Shown: positions 38,228-49,317, numbered from the stretch's first letter. The stretch: 64,000 bases of DNA from Siphonodentalium dalli (GCA_032622095.1 CP136069.1:30074342-30138341), one strand, 5' to 3'. Translations and numbers: made by a program. Notes: generated by a model from the sequence alone, not told the origin.

Positions 38228-38450
38228 TGAATACAGTAATGCCCAAAGTAATTGACCACTTAACCACAGCAGAATTATGGGTAATTTTTCAGGATTTAGT
38301 CGGAAATATGGCTTGTTGCCATTCATCAGAAAGCTCTCCCTCATCGCTTTCCGATGAATTGCAACAAGCCATATTTCTGACTAAATCCTGAAAAGTTACC
38401 CATAATTCTGCTGTGGTTAAGAAGTCGATTAGTTAGAGCATTACTATAGT
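38228..38450. repeat. palindromic MITE, arms about 105 bp
   Basis: The halves are near-exact complements (AGAATTATGGGTAA..., GGCTTGTTGC...) around CTCTCCCTCATCGCTTTCC. Related copies: a half at 40546..40679 and a shorter palindrome at 47322..47492. Confidence 0.85.
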
Positions 38451-38529
38451 TTTATAACTTATTTGGTATATTTGGTTAAAGGCCTAAATAATGTTCATCA
38501 TACTTCATGACTTCATGGCCCTGATTGTT

Positions 38530-38777
38530 TGAATATAAACAGGCGTATGAATCCCGAGTACCAGTTATAAACTAGGGTATGAATCCTTTGTATCACTTAA
38601 AAATCACTGAATCCCATGTTCCAGTTAACAGAGGGTATATATGAATCCTGTGTATCACTTAAAAATCACTGAATCCCATGTACCAGTTAACAGAGGGGTA
38701 TGAATCCTGTGTATCATTAAAAATCACTGAATCCCATGTACTAGTTAACAGAGGGGTATGAATCCTGTGTATCATTA
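38530..38777. repeat. minisatellite, unit about 58 bp (left part)
   Basis: Units with AATCACTGAATCCCATGTA, CCAGTTAACAGAGG and ATGAATCCTGTGTATCA. The array is interrupted by the Helentron-like element at 38778..40265 and resumes at 40266..40440. Confidence 0.8.
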
Positions 38778-40265
38778 ATGAAAGTGTCAATGACACTGTA
38801 GCTCAACTTGGAAAGGGAATAATTTAATATATTACAGTCAATGGAGCCATTAGGAATGTGGAAAGTTGAATATCTAATACAATTGTTTATAGACATGAAG
38901 AGAAAAGTCAAATCCAAGATGGCTGCTGGCGGCCTTGTTTTCGGCCGAATGACCCCAAAATGAGTCGTTCCCATCTACATGTCATCGTTAACATCCATGA
39001 CAAATTTTATGACGATCAGACTAAAGGTACGACCTGTAGCCCATGCTAAAGAATTTAGTCATACAAAGAGTAAAATCCAAGATGGCTGCTGGCGGCCATG
39101 TTTTTTGGCCGAATTATCCCAAAATGACTCGTTCCCATCTACATGTCATTATTAACATTCATGACAAATTTCATGATGATCAGACTAAAGGTACAACCTG
39201 TAGCCCGTGCTAAAGGATTTAGTCATACAAAGAGTAAAATCCAAGATGGCTGCTGGCGACCAGGTTTTTTGGCCGAATGACCCCAAAATGACTCGTTCCC
39301 ATCTACATGTCATTGTTAACATCCATGACACATTTTATGATGATCAGACTAAAGGTACGACCTGCAGCCCGTGCTAAAGAATTTAGTCATACAAAGAGTA
39401 AAATCGAAGATGGCTGCTGGCGGCCATGTTTTTTGGCCGAATGACCCCAAAATTACTCGTTCCCATCTACATGTCAATATTATCATCCATGACAAATTTC
39501 ATGGTGATCAGACGAACAGTACGACCTGTGGCCCGTGCTAATGGATTAAATTTTGAAATCCAAGATGGCTGCTGGCGGCCATGTTTTTTGTCCGAATGAC
39601 CCCAAAATGACTCGTTCCCATCTACATTCCAATTTCAACAGCCATGACAAATTTTATGATGATCAGACTAAAGGTACGACCTGTAGCCCGTGCTAAAGGA
39701 TTTAGTCATACAAAGAGTAAAATACAAGATGGCTGCTGGCGGCCATGTTTTTTGGCCGAATGACCCCAAAATGACTCGTTCCCATCTACATGTCATTATT
39801 AACATTCTTGACAAAATTTATGATGATCAGACTAAAAGTACGACCTGTAGCCCGTGCTAAAGAATTTAGTCATACAAAGAGTAAAATCCAAGATGGCTGC
39901 TGGCGGCCATGTTTTTGGGCCGAATGACCCCAAAATTACTCGTTCCCATCTACATGTCAATATTAACATCCATGACAAATTTCATGAAGATCAGACAAAC
40001 AGTACGGCCTGTAGCCCGTGCTAATGGATTGAATTTTGAAATCCAATATGGCCACTGGCGGCCATGTTTTTTTTCCGAATGACCCCAAAATTAATTATTC
40101 TGGTCTAAATGTTGATGTCAACAGCTATGACAAATTTCATAATGATCCGACGAAAGGTACGACCTGTAGCCTGCATTGTTGACGCCTTACGTACACACGT
40201 ACACACGGACGACGGACGACAAAGCCATGGCAATAGCTCAAACTTTACAAAGTAAAGTTGAGCTA
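38778..40265 (-). mobile_element. Helentron-like S-family element, copy 2, with exact empty site next door
   Basis: Oriented opposite to copy 1. Starting from its 3' end the + strand reads ATGAAAGTGTCAATGACACT and closes with AAAGTTGAGCTA. Cutting it out joins GTATCATTA to AAAATCACTG, exactly as in the sister minisatellite unit at 38716..38734. So there is no target duplication and insertion fell between two T residues (element strand). About nine tandem units of S-type sequence lie inside. These are features of Helentrons. Confidence 0.82.
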
Positions 40266-40440
40266 AAAATCACTGAATCCCATGTTCCAGTTAACAGAGG
40301 GGTATATATGAATCCTGTGTATCATTAAAAATCACTGAATCCCATGTACCAGTTAACAGAGGGGTATGAATCATGTGTATCACTTAAAAATCACTGAATC
40401 CCATGTACCAGTTAACAGCCTGAGGGGTATAAATTCTGCA
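40266..40440. repeat. minisatellite, unit about 58 bp (right part)
   Basis: Continuation of 38530..38777 after the Helentron-like insertion. It is followed by a G homopolymer at about 40484. Confidence 0.75.
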
Positions 40441-40545
40441 TACCACTTCCAAAATCACCCGAATCTCACGAACCAGAGAAGTGTGGGGGGGGGGGGGGGT
40501 GTGATTCACCATGACCGTGTGCATTATAACACATCAGTGGAGTCT

Positions 40546-40679
40546 TTCACTTCATATACAGTCGGGGAGAGCTTTCCGATGAATGGCAACAAGCCATATT
40601 TCCGACTAAATCCTGAAAAGTTACCCATAATTCTGCTTTGGTTAAGAGGTCGATTAATTAGAGCATTACTGTATACAGT
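40546..40679. repeat. half copy of the palindromic MITE next to the splice acceptor
   Basis: It matches the right half of 38228..38450 (GATGAATGGCAACAAGCC ... CTTTGGTTAAGAGGTCGATTA). It ends about 25 bp before the exon 2 acceptor at 40703, so the branch point probably lies in or beside it. Confidence 0.75.
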
Positions 40680-40703
40680 AAGTATGTCATCTTTACATTA
40701 CAG

Positions 40704-41743
40704 GTATATCTACTCAGACAAATTGAACCTGACAGCAGAGAATGTAATTCCACTGATGTATGCCGCCAAGAAATACCTCATAACTACGTTAGTCAGCAAG
40801 TGCATAGAATTCATGAATAATACTATTGTTCCAGAAAATGCATGTGAATTTCTGGAACAGGCTCACTGCTTCAGCGAGGAAGGTCTTTTGGAGAGTTGTC
40901 TTGCTTTTATTTACGAGGAAGGTGAAAAATGTTTAAAGACTGCATCTTTTCAGGATCTCTGTTTGGATTGTGTAAAACAAATAATACATTCTGATGAACT
41001 CTGTGTACATGGAGAACTGCAGGTGTTTAAATCTGTCATAAAATGGGCAGATAAAAATAAATCGGAGGGTAGCAGTTTTCGTGAAACACTGGGACCCTCT
41101 TCTTTATGAAATTAGATTCCCAAGGATGACATCAGAACAATTTAAATCTGTTTTGAAAATGTTACCACTGATTCTGAATGAAAAGGAGATAATAGAAATC
41201 CAATCAAAACTTCTCTATCGGAACCACAAATGTGAAATCTTCAGCAGTAATGCACGAACTTCTGGGTTGTGGATGAAATTGTTGGAATTCCCAATTAATG
41301 CTGATCACCCAATACGTGAACAAGATAGGCGAGGTACAAAACAATATCATTGGTGTAAAGTGTAACTTTATTGTCACACGAGCTATTGGCATTCTAGGTT
41401 TCAAACTGAAAAAATGTGGATCTCCAGACCACTCATCGTGTCAAATACAAAATATCTCATAGCATGGGATTATTCACTGAGAAAGGCAGCTCAATGTTAT
41501 CAGTTGTCGGTTTGAGAGGATACTTTAAAAACACATACACCATTAATGAAGGCTATGTTTACACTTTGAATGTTAGATTTGACACAACCGGTACCTCCTC
41601 TACCAGATGCTTACCAATTCCAGAAGCCATTTATTTCAGGATTCATTCTTCCTGTTGATTGTTGTTCGAGTCACGTCTTCTTTGTGAAGGAATCAGATAA
41701 GCCCCTCGTATTCTACGAAAAAGGCTGTGTTGAAATATATTGA
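40704..41743 (+). pseudogene. BTB/POZ-BACK protein (BTBD6-like), exon 2: end of BTB, BACK, probable PHR region, frameshifted
   Basis: Acceptor TTTACATTACAG|G. The first frame (40704 to about 41097) gives YIYSDKLNLTAENVIPLMYA, then the BACK region with NACEFLEQAHCFSEEGLLES and FKSVIKWADKN. One extra T near 41096..41101 breaks the frame before a stop at 41107..41109. The next frame restores LLYEIRFPRMTSEQFKSVL and runs to a stop at 41363. A third frame (to about 41415) gives NIIGVKCNFIVTRAIGILGF, resembling the start of a PHR domain. A fourth, from 41416, gives YTLNVRFDTTG. A fifth, from about 41597, gives FQKPFISGFILPV and stops at 41741..41743. Homology therefore persists across at least four frame changes. 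Either this is a recently inactivated gene or the consensus has indel errors. An apparent upstream ATG at 40366 is in intronic repeat and is not the start. Confidence 0.82.
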
Positions 41744-42522
41744 CACTTAAAAGGATATATTATGATAAAATAGAGTTATATTATGTAGGCGCAATAAATG
41801 TGTGTTTCAAATCTTTCAACTTCTTCTAATGTATTTTCTCCATTCCCCGCTTTGAAATTTAGGGCCCTGAAATCGGGAGGGGGACAGTGCTTATAATTCA
41901 CGAATTGAATCTCAAATTGAATATATGCATGGGCTATTGGTGTGAATGGAGACAGTGTAGCAATCATGAGATATGTCATTTTAATTTACCTTAGTCCAAT
42001 ATAAATAAATTGCTAGATTTACATCCAACCTCTTTTAGAAAAATGGAGCGGGAGGGCAAATTTTATTTTTATATTTTATTCTTCCTATATAAATGGTCAT
42101 GGACAGTTCTAGATATTGAAGCAGTATCATATCTTATATAATATAAAGATGATTTAGATTGTCCAATTTGATCAAAATAGACTGCTTAATGGGTCATGAA
42201 ATGAAATGTAATTTGATTATTAACCCTTTCATGGCTTATATAATTTATTATACATGTGTTTATTATTAACGTAATTCAGCAGAACCATAAGTCAAATGAC
42301 TTGTTTCGAAATAATGATGATGACTGGAGCTTCCTGATTTTTTGCGAAAACCCTGTTGCCAATGCATTCTCTTATATATGCGAGTCGCCCCATTGGGCAC
42401 CTCGCATATATAAGAGAATAGCATTAATTGGCTTAACAATATTGACCTTGATGAGAAAAAATATTTCATAGATATATGCAAATAAAAAAAATTGAGGAGC
42501 TGACTAAAAATAGGGTCGGGAG
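41744..42522. other. downstream flank of the BTB gene with a TTAA-element fragment
   Basis: No gene seen. At 42220 TTAA is followed by CCCTTTCATGGC, and a hairpin cassette lies at about 42357..42425 with a variant tip (GTCGCCCCATTGGGCACC). No matching right end is visible, so the element is incomplete. Confidence 0.5.
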
Positions 42523-45500
42523 CACTGTGTAGGAACTGTTACATCGGAAATCGTTCTATCCCCGGTTTGTGGTGGTTCTTGACTGATTTGTGACGGTTCC
42601 TGATGATCGAAATTATATATTTTCACGACTTTTTGACAGTTAGAACGCAATTTTGAGGCATCTAGGTGATACTTCGATTAGTTATTTTCAATCCCATCAC
42701 AATCTGTGGCACCAATGAGCTTGTTAATAACGAAACTTTCATTGTGCGAGTCATAACAACGACAAAAACAACGAATTTAATCGTTCTATACGGGTAAAAC
42801 TATGGCTAATATTTGCCATGATACATGGTTCAAACTGCCAATTTTGTGAAAGTATACAAAGATAAACACAACAAACTATGCATTAAGTTGAAATTTGCAC
42901 CATGCACTTGTCATTAATTTTGATGAATTACACTGCCTTTCTATGCTTATTCAATAACCTGTGTTACGCCTATCAACATTCACAAAGTCGCCAGCTAGAA
43001 CGCGTTTTGCAGGCCCAACATTTCCATGAGTCAATAGCCGGTTAACAATAGTGAAATTTCATAGCTGGACTTCGGAAAGCGTGAGCGTAGACGGGATATA
43101 TAGAGTTATCTGTCTTGTATTTGATCTATTATATGTTTTGGAACTTCTGTCTGTATGTATGTATTTGTGTTATAGACTTGAAAAACTGCTCGACCGATCC
43201 GACTCAAATTTGGTATAATGTAGGCCTACTTTGTTCCGGGGAACAATATGGGTGGGTCCAATTTCACGTGCGACGGTGTCCTTGACCTTGACCATATTCG
43301 CTCATATAGGCATATTTCCGGGCCGATCGAACAATGGTTTGTCCAGGCGGAGACGATCACAAATAAATCCCTAAATAGCCCGGACGAAGAGGGGGCACAT
43401 CGGCTAGTGTTGTCTATTTTCGTAGACGAATTTTACTCAACAAAAAGCAAAAAATAAGACGTTAAATGTTCGTTGACACCCATACAATGTTCTGATTACG
43501 CAGTTTATGAAGTTTATGTCGGGCATCCGCTTGCTGGATGCTGATTATCTAGGTTAAATTCTAGAATATGCAGCTATTAAAGCATATACAAGCACGATAA
43601 CCTTTGACTCAATCATATTTTAGATTGACTAGGTATCTCTGATTTTTTAATAGAAGATATAAAAAAGCAAAGAATACTACAGTTACAAATATTATTATAT
43701 GGATGTTAATCCTTTGGTGACTAAATGCGCTGTAATGAGCAGCGACTTGAATCCTATTGATTCATATGTAGGAATGCTCAGCTATTAAATTCAACATGCA
43801 GTAACAGATTGTTTGAATTATTAGCTAAACATTCATACAAATGAATCATTAGAAATCATTGTTATGGGTGTCTGAACCTGGCTATTATAAGGCACATTAT
43901 TATTCCTCGCTGATAAGTGTCAAGTGAGCAGGGACGTGGGTTGGAGGGTCTCCAATGTTGGGGCGTCCACCTTGGAATTTCCAACCGCACCATCCCCTTG
44001 AAACAGACCAAACTCATTCACAAGGCCTGGGCTTTGGTTTTTCCCAACTGCATGACACATTATAGCTCTTGGTTGTATGCCATTCTGAAGTGAATTGATC
44101 AGTAGCCTTTGATTGGCCACCGGGGGAGAACCTCAGGACACATGGGCCCAGTGAGAAAATGTGGATATCTTACCTGAAAATCATCTAGACTGGCTTCAAG
44201 ATTCCCAAGTGTTGGAAGTTTCCAACCTGGTGCCACACCCCCACAAGATTGGAAATGTACCCAACAGATGGAGAGAGAGAGAGAGATGATTTATTTTGCA
44301 AAAGAGCATACATTATTTAATACAACGCATATTAATTAAATGGAGGGGGGGGGGGGGGTAAATGTGATATAGAAAACTAGATAACACATGCTCCCTACTT
44401 CCTGTCCACCCATCCTGATTTTTGGATCAACTCTAAAGAATAGGTGTCCATTTGTATATGTCAAATATGGTTGATTACATGTTTAAAGTGTAGGAAAGTA
44501 TGCAAATGTTGGTCTAAAAGCGACAAATTCCCCACTATTAAATTGTTGTCAAATCAAACTAAGAGAACAATTTCAACATATTGTTGGTGTTAAATTTCAA
44601 ACCAATCTATTGTACGATAAGAAATTAAGACACAAATTAAGCAGCCCCTCCCCAAGTCCCCCCACCACCCCAATCACGTCATAACCTATCAATGATTCAG
44701 TTGAACGTGATTTCATAAGTTATATTCATGTCTGGGTGACAAACATGTGTAAATGTCCCTCAGGCGGACTTCAGAGGAGGAAATATGATGGCGCTGGCAT
44801 TGAAATATTGTCACACCTGGATCTTTCAATAATGCCCAGATTAAGTAAATGAATACAACATCTCATATTCTCCTGAGAGTAGATTTATATTACCATTGGT
44901 CATTTATATAGGCGGGCATGATTATGATACTATACTCATCGGGACTTTCAATATTTTATTTCTGCCTATTAATGTCACTTAATCTCCCGTATTAGGTATT
45001 TATTGTGTTATTTCTTAATATACCTGTTCTATTATGCTAATTACATAAGCTACAGTCATTATCTGGTTTAAAATGTCTGATACACAAGACGATTTTCTGA
45101 CCAAAGTGCAGATATAAATAAATCTCATGTACAGAACCGTCACAGCCATGATTGGTTTGAAATAGAACCGTAACACGCACCCGGGTTGATTACGAGGTCA
45201 CAGCTCCCAATTATCAAACCCTATCGGGATAGTTTCTCAGCTATTTAACAAAAGAATAACACGAGTATACTTTATAGTCAGTGTTTGTCTTCAGAAGGTG
45301 TCAGACCGATTCTCCGAAGAACTATTACTACGAAGACCCGATTCTCCGACGGCCCACAACTCCGAAGACCCGATTCTCCGACGGCCCATAACTCCGAAGA
45401 TCCAATTCTCCGAAAGCCCATAACTCCGAAGGGCTGATTATCCGAAGACCTATAACTCCGAAGACCTATAACTCCGAAGGTCCGATTCTCCGAAGACCTA

Positions 45501-47058
45501 TAACTCCGAAGGCCCGATTCTCCGACGGCCCATAACTCCGAAGGTCCGATTCTCCGAAGGTCTGATTCTCCGAAGATTTTGTTTTATCGGGGTATTATCG
45601 TTTACTAAATAGTGTACAGTCCAGTGGCAAAGCCAATGGGTCCCAAAATTCCTACTGCCCCCATTAAACCTCTACTTGCTATTTCAGACAATATGGGCCC
45701 CTACCAAAACATGTCCAATGTCATGTAAATGCCTGAAAATCGTTCATGGGGCATCAAAATATTCAAACTTTTCCTACTGCCCCCACCTAAATGGGAATCC
45801 TGGCCCGCCACTGACTATACACCATATACTCTAACGTTTCGTTGACCCATGAGATGCCAGAGTAAAATGTACAGGGGTGAACGGGGAAGAACTTGTCCTT
45901 TTTCATATATAAAATGAACTTGATTGCATCAAATCACCCCAATGCAGTCGGATGTGCACATTTTAATCATATTAATTGTATTAAGACGTACATTGTGGCA
46001 AAATAATTGTATTTCTTACATAAATTTAAGCATTCTGTGGCTTGTCGCACACTACTGATGGTGTAGATATCACCTTATTATAATACATAGTTAACGTTTC
46101 CAATATATGAGGGCCCCTTCCCCCCTTTTCGTACGCCGGATTCCACCCATTTTGGACCTGTACGCCGGATTCCAGACGTCAATTTGAAGCTGGACGCCGG
46201 ATTCCAGGGTTAATTTGAAACTGGACGCCGGATTCCAGTGTCAATTTGAAGCTGGACGCCGGATTCCATGGTAAATTTGAAGCTGGATTCCGGATTCCAG
46301 GGGGGGGGGGGATATATTATCTACATGTACATGTTCCATACAAAATATAACCATACGCGCATTCCATACTTATCAATACACTCTAAGAATTGTGAAATTC
46401 CAAACGGTATTAGACCAAGACCACCATTTTACCTCCAAGGGGGCGGTCTTCCCTAGGGCCCCATTGACTCCGCCACTGGACTGTACACTATTTAATAAGC
46501 GATAAAACATGATCTTCGGAGAATCGTCCCTTCGGAGAATCGTCCCTTCGGAGTTATAGACCTTCGGAGTTATGGGCGTTCGGAGTTATAGGCCTTCGGA
46601 GTTATGGGCTTTCGGAGTTAAGGGATTTCGGAGAATCGGGACTTCTGAGTTATGGGCTTTCGGAGAATTGGGGCGTCGGAGAATCGGACCTTCGGAGTTA
46701 TGGGTCTTCGGAGAATCGCTACGTAACCCTTCAGAATGCATTTCATATTTTATACGCCACGAAAAACAAAGAAATTGCGTCCACGTGGCTTGATTTTCAG
46801 TGATAACATGTTGATATTTACGCGTTAACTCGCCAATATCGAGTTAATTGTGGTCTAGAGTTCAGGTTTCGATAACACAGCACTTCTGCAGCCTCTGTTC
46901 ATTCAGGAAAGTATAATATATTCAAGATATCTATAATTATGCGTGATTTTGTCACAAAAATGATTATTTTCAATAATCAGGAACCGTAACAAATCAGGCA
47001 AGAACCATCACAATACCGGCGATAGAACGACTTCCGATGTAACAGTTCCTACCCAGTG
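42523..47058. mobile_element. hAT-like TIR element, copy B, with 8-bp target duplication
   Basis: GTCGGGAG is duplicated at 42515..42522 and 47059..47066. Termini CACTGTGTAGGAACTGTTAC and the inverse of CACTGGGTAGGAACTG open inverted repeats of about 85 bp. Internal GAACCGTAAC-type motifs (about 45120..45180) echo the termini. An 8-bp duplication with CA...TG ends fits the hAT superfamily (P elements also give 8 bp). No transposase frame is recognised, so it is probably non-autonomous. It carries the Foldback-like insertion at 45297..46728. Other stretches of the element (about 43115..43440, 43920..44250) are unassigned repeats, and there is a GA microsatellite at about 44272. Confidence 0.85.
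45297..46728. mobile_element. Foldback-like element 1, copy B, with 8-bp target duplication
   Basis: Reverse of 17531..19257. Arms of 16-bp TCCGAAG units at about 45305..45580 and 46515..46720; termini GGTGTCAGACCGATTCTCC and the inverse of GGTTACGTAGCGATTCTCC. CTTCAGAA is duplicated at 45289..45296 and 46729..46736. The core shares AGTGTACAGTCCAGTGGC and the tandem GGACGCCGGATTCCAG units with copy A. Confidence 0.85.
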
Positions 47059-47321
47059 GTCGGGAGGGGATGTAAATCTAGCAATGTTTTATATTGGCCT
47101 TAACCAGCAAGCGACTAAATTGAATGCATCATGTCTGCTATTTTCCTTGACTCAGTTACTCACTATATTTGCCTGTATAATTTTATGAGGATGGCACTAT
47201 CTTTCTGTTCTTATGTTACGGCCTATACTGTCACATAGTCGGGTTCTACTAGTATAGGCCTACAAATCAATATTGCAAGAAAATGAGTTATGCTAAATTT
47301 CGAACATACCTACAGTAATGC

Positions 47322-47492
47322 CCTAAGTAATCGAACTCTTAACCAAAGCAGAATTATGGGTAACTTTTCAGGATTTAGTCGGAAATATGGCTTGTTGCCA
47401 TTCATCGGAAAGCTCTCGGCTAAATCCTAAAAAGTTACCCATAATTCTGCTTTGGTTAAGAGGTCGATTACTTAATTAGGTCATTACTGTAG
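47322..47492. repeat. palindromic MITE (shortened relative of 38228..38450)
   Basis: Arms with AAGCAGAATTATGGGTAAC and its complement; the inner part of the left arm has no partner, so this copy has lost part of one half. Confidence 0.8.
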
Positions 47493-47544
47493 TTAATGCA
47501 ATTGATAGTCCAAGTCCAGCCCAGAGGGACTTCATGGTGATCCA

Positions 47545-48025
47545 ACAAATAACAACACAACACTCTTATTGGAAATTTTCAACCACTTGGCCTTCTGCAG
47601 CTAAAAGAAGTTATACATGTAACAATCAATATTAATGTTGACTCCAATTAAACAAATCCGTTCAATAGTCACAACTTTGCTTCAAAGTTTGTGCCTCGAT
47701 CGACGAGGATGTAATTATATGACGTTGCTGTTACCTGTTCCGTGAAGCGCATGTTGGATACCTGATCAGGTGTATTGACACGCGGATACTGAATGGACTG
47801 AATTTGAAATCCAAATCATGGCACAGGTAAAAGAATTGTCATATAATTACATCATCGTCGATCGAGGCACAAACGTTGAATCAAAGGTGTGACTATTGAA
47901 CAAACTTGTTTAATTGGAGTCAGCATTAATATTGATTGTATCTTTATAACTCATTTTGGCTGAAGAAGGCCATGTGGTCGAAAATTTCCAATAAGAGTGT
48001 TGCACAATTGTTATTTGCTGGATAC
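47545..48025. repeat. long inverted repeat, arms about 185 bp
   Basis: Complementary blocks: CACTCTTATTGGAAATTTTC / GAAAATTTCCAATAAGAGTG, TTGACTCCAATTAAACAA / TTGTTTAATTGGAGTCA, TGCCTCGATCGACGA / TCGTCGATCGAGGCA. About 110 bp of non-paired centre. No coding. Confidence 0.85.
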
Positions 48026-48353
48026 CTAGTTATATTGGAAATTTAAAACAATTAATACATCTTCAACCTCCAGTTCTTTTTCTTGCATTAGAATGCAAAG
48101 ATGGGCGATTCGAATTTATTTGAATCGTATGATCGAATCAAATCAAATCAGCAGCCTGATTCACAAATCGAGTCAAACCTCGAAGCTTCGCATGACCAAC
48201 TAGAATGCACTCAGAGAGATGCCAACGTGTGCAAAAATGTAATAAAAAAATAATTAAAAACATAATTTCACTGTATTTTACTTAATTAATTTAATTTAAA
48301 ATTTAATGTTAGCAAAAAAAGACAATTACAATATCTTCAATAATTTTATTTAG

Positions 48354-48520
48354 GGGATAACAGTGTGGTGTTTTGTGATTTCGGAAAGGTACATGGCGAA
48401 TATACTGTGGCAAATTTAGTTAATTGGCGACGGCAGAGCCGGAGCCCATTAACGGGTATTTGCCACAGTATATTCGCCATGTACCTTTCCGAAATCACAA
48501 AACACCACACTGTTATCCCC
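48354..48520. repeat. perfect palindrome, arms about 63 bp
   Basis: From GGGGATAACAGTGTGGTG to CACCACACTGTTATCCCC the arms are complementary without visible mismatch; the loop is about 40 nt (TTAGTTAATTGGCGACGG...). The lack of differences suggests youth or active arm homogenisation. Confidence 0.9.
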
Positions 48521-48639
48521 ATTCTAATGCTCTTCGAACTTAAAAATGTTATTTAGACAAACAAATGGCTCGTTATTATCAACGAAATGTGCGGCCATAG
48601 AAAACACTCAGCCAATTCACGACTTTTTATTTTAAATTT

Positions 48640-48858
48640 ATGGGTCTTAGTTTGTCTAATTTAATCACAATTTTATCACCGTTCGTGCGATAACTCAATG
48701 AAATATTAACGGATTCAATTGATATTTGGTATATAGGTCTATTGCAATAATATACCACCGTCCAACTTTTTTTCCCAGGGGTTGTGCACCTTATTGGCAG
48801 AAGTTTGGTTTGACTGCCAAAAAACTTGACAAAAGCATCTTAGATGCGTACCCCTTGT
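48640..48858 (+). mobile_element. 3' fragment of the Helentron-like element seen at 28675
   Basis: It begins mid-unit (TATGGGTCTTAGTTTGTCT) and ends with hairpin GCATCTTAGATGC and GTACCCCTTG. Confidence 0.65.
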
Positions 48859-49317
48859 TAAAATACCAATGTGGGTGGAACATCTTGATATTTAAGTAAA
48901 ATTCCACATGCGGGGTGGGTGGAGTCAATTTGATATTATAGATATGTGCCCTACGAGTTAGCTCTTCAACTTGTGACATTACCTCTCTACCCTGAAACAT
49001 TTGCAGATAACATCTAGATATGTTCCGCCTCCAGTAAGAAACATCGTCCTTGATTGGCCAGAGAGCTGCGCACCATATCCATGTTTATGTCTGGATCTCT
49101 CAACAAAAGGGAAACCAAGACAACCATTTCATCATTTCTCCATCTCTTTGGCTTGCTTTTTTCATGTCATTTTCATGTAAATTTCATGTCATTTACGTTG
49201 AACGACGTTTCAGACAGAACGATATAAAGTTTTTACATTTTGAGCTGATATCATTCTTTGGAATAATTGTCCTGTTGCTATGTATGACCAGGACTGTCCA
49301 CAACGTATGCGTTACTG

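Larger units (their letters stand above)
17225..40703 (+). other. intron 1 of the BTB-BACK gene, built largely of transposons
   Basis: Donor GTGAGT at 17225 and acceptor TTACAG at 40698..40703; phase 2. A TTAA element begins 22 bp after the donor, and a half palindrome ends about 25 bp before the acceptor. Nested elements are listed separately. No other convincing exon is seen within it. Confidence 0.75.

Noticed and set aside
40366-40703. Upstream extension of the BACK frame to an ATG at 40366
   Set aside because: This part translates minisatellite and MITE sequence; the acceptor at 40703 joins perfectly to exon 1, so it is intron.
48791-49000. Minus-strand frame beginning MFQGREVMSQVEELTRRA as a possible ODF2 exon
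   Set aside because: The ODF2 stop codon is already at 54677, far upstream in transcription, and the rest of this frame is repeat-derived.
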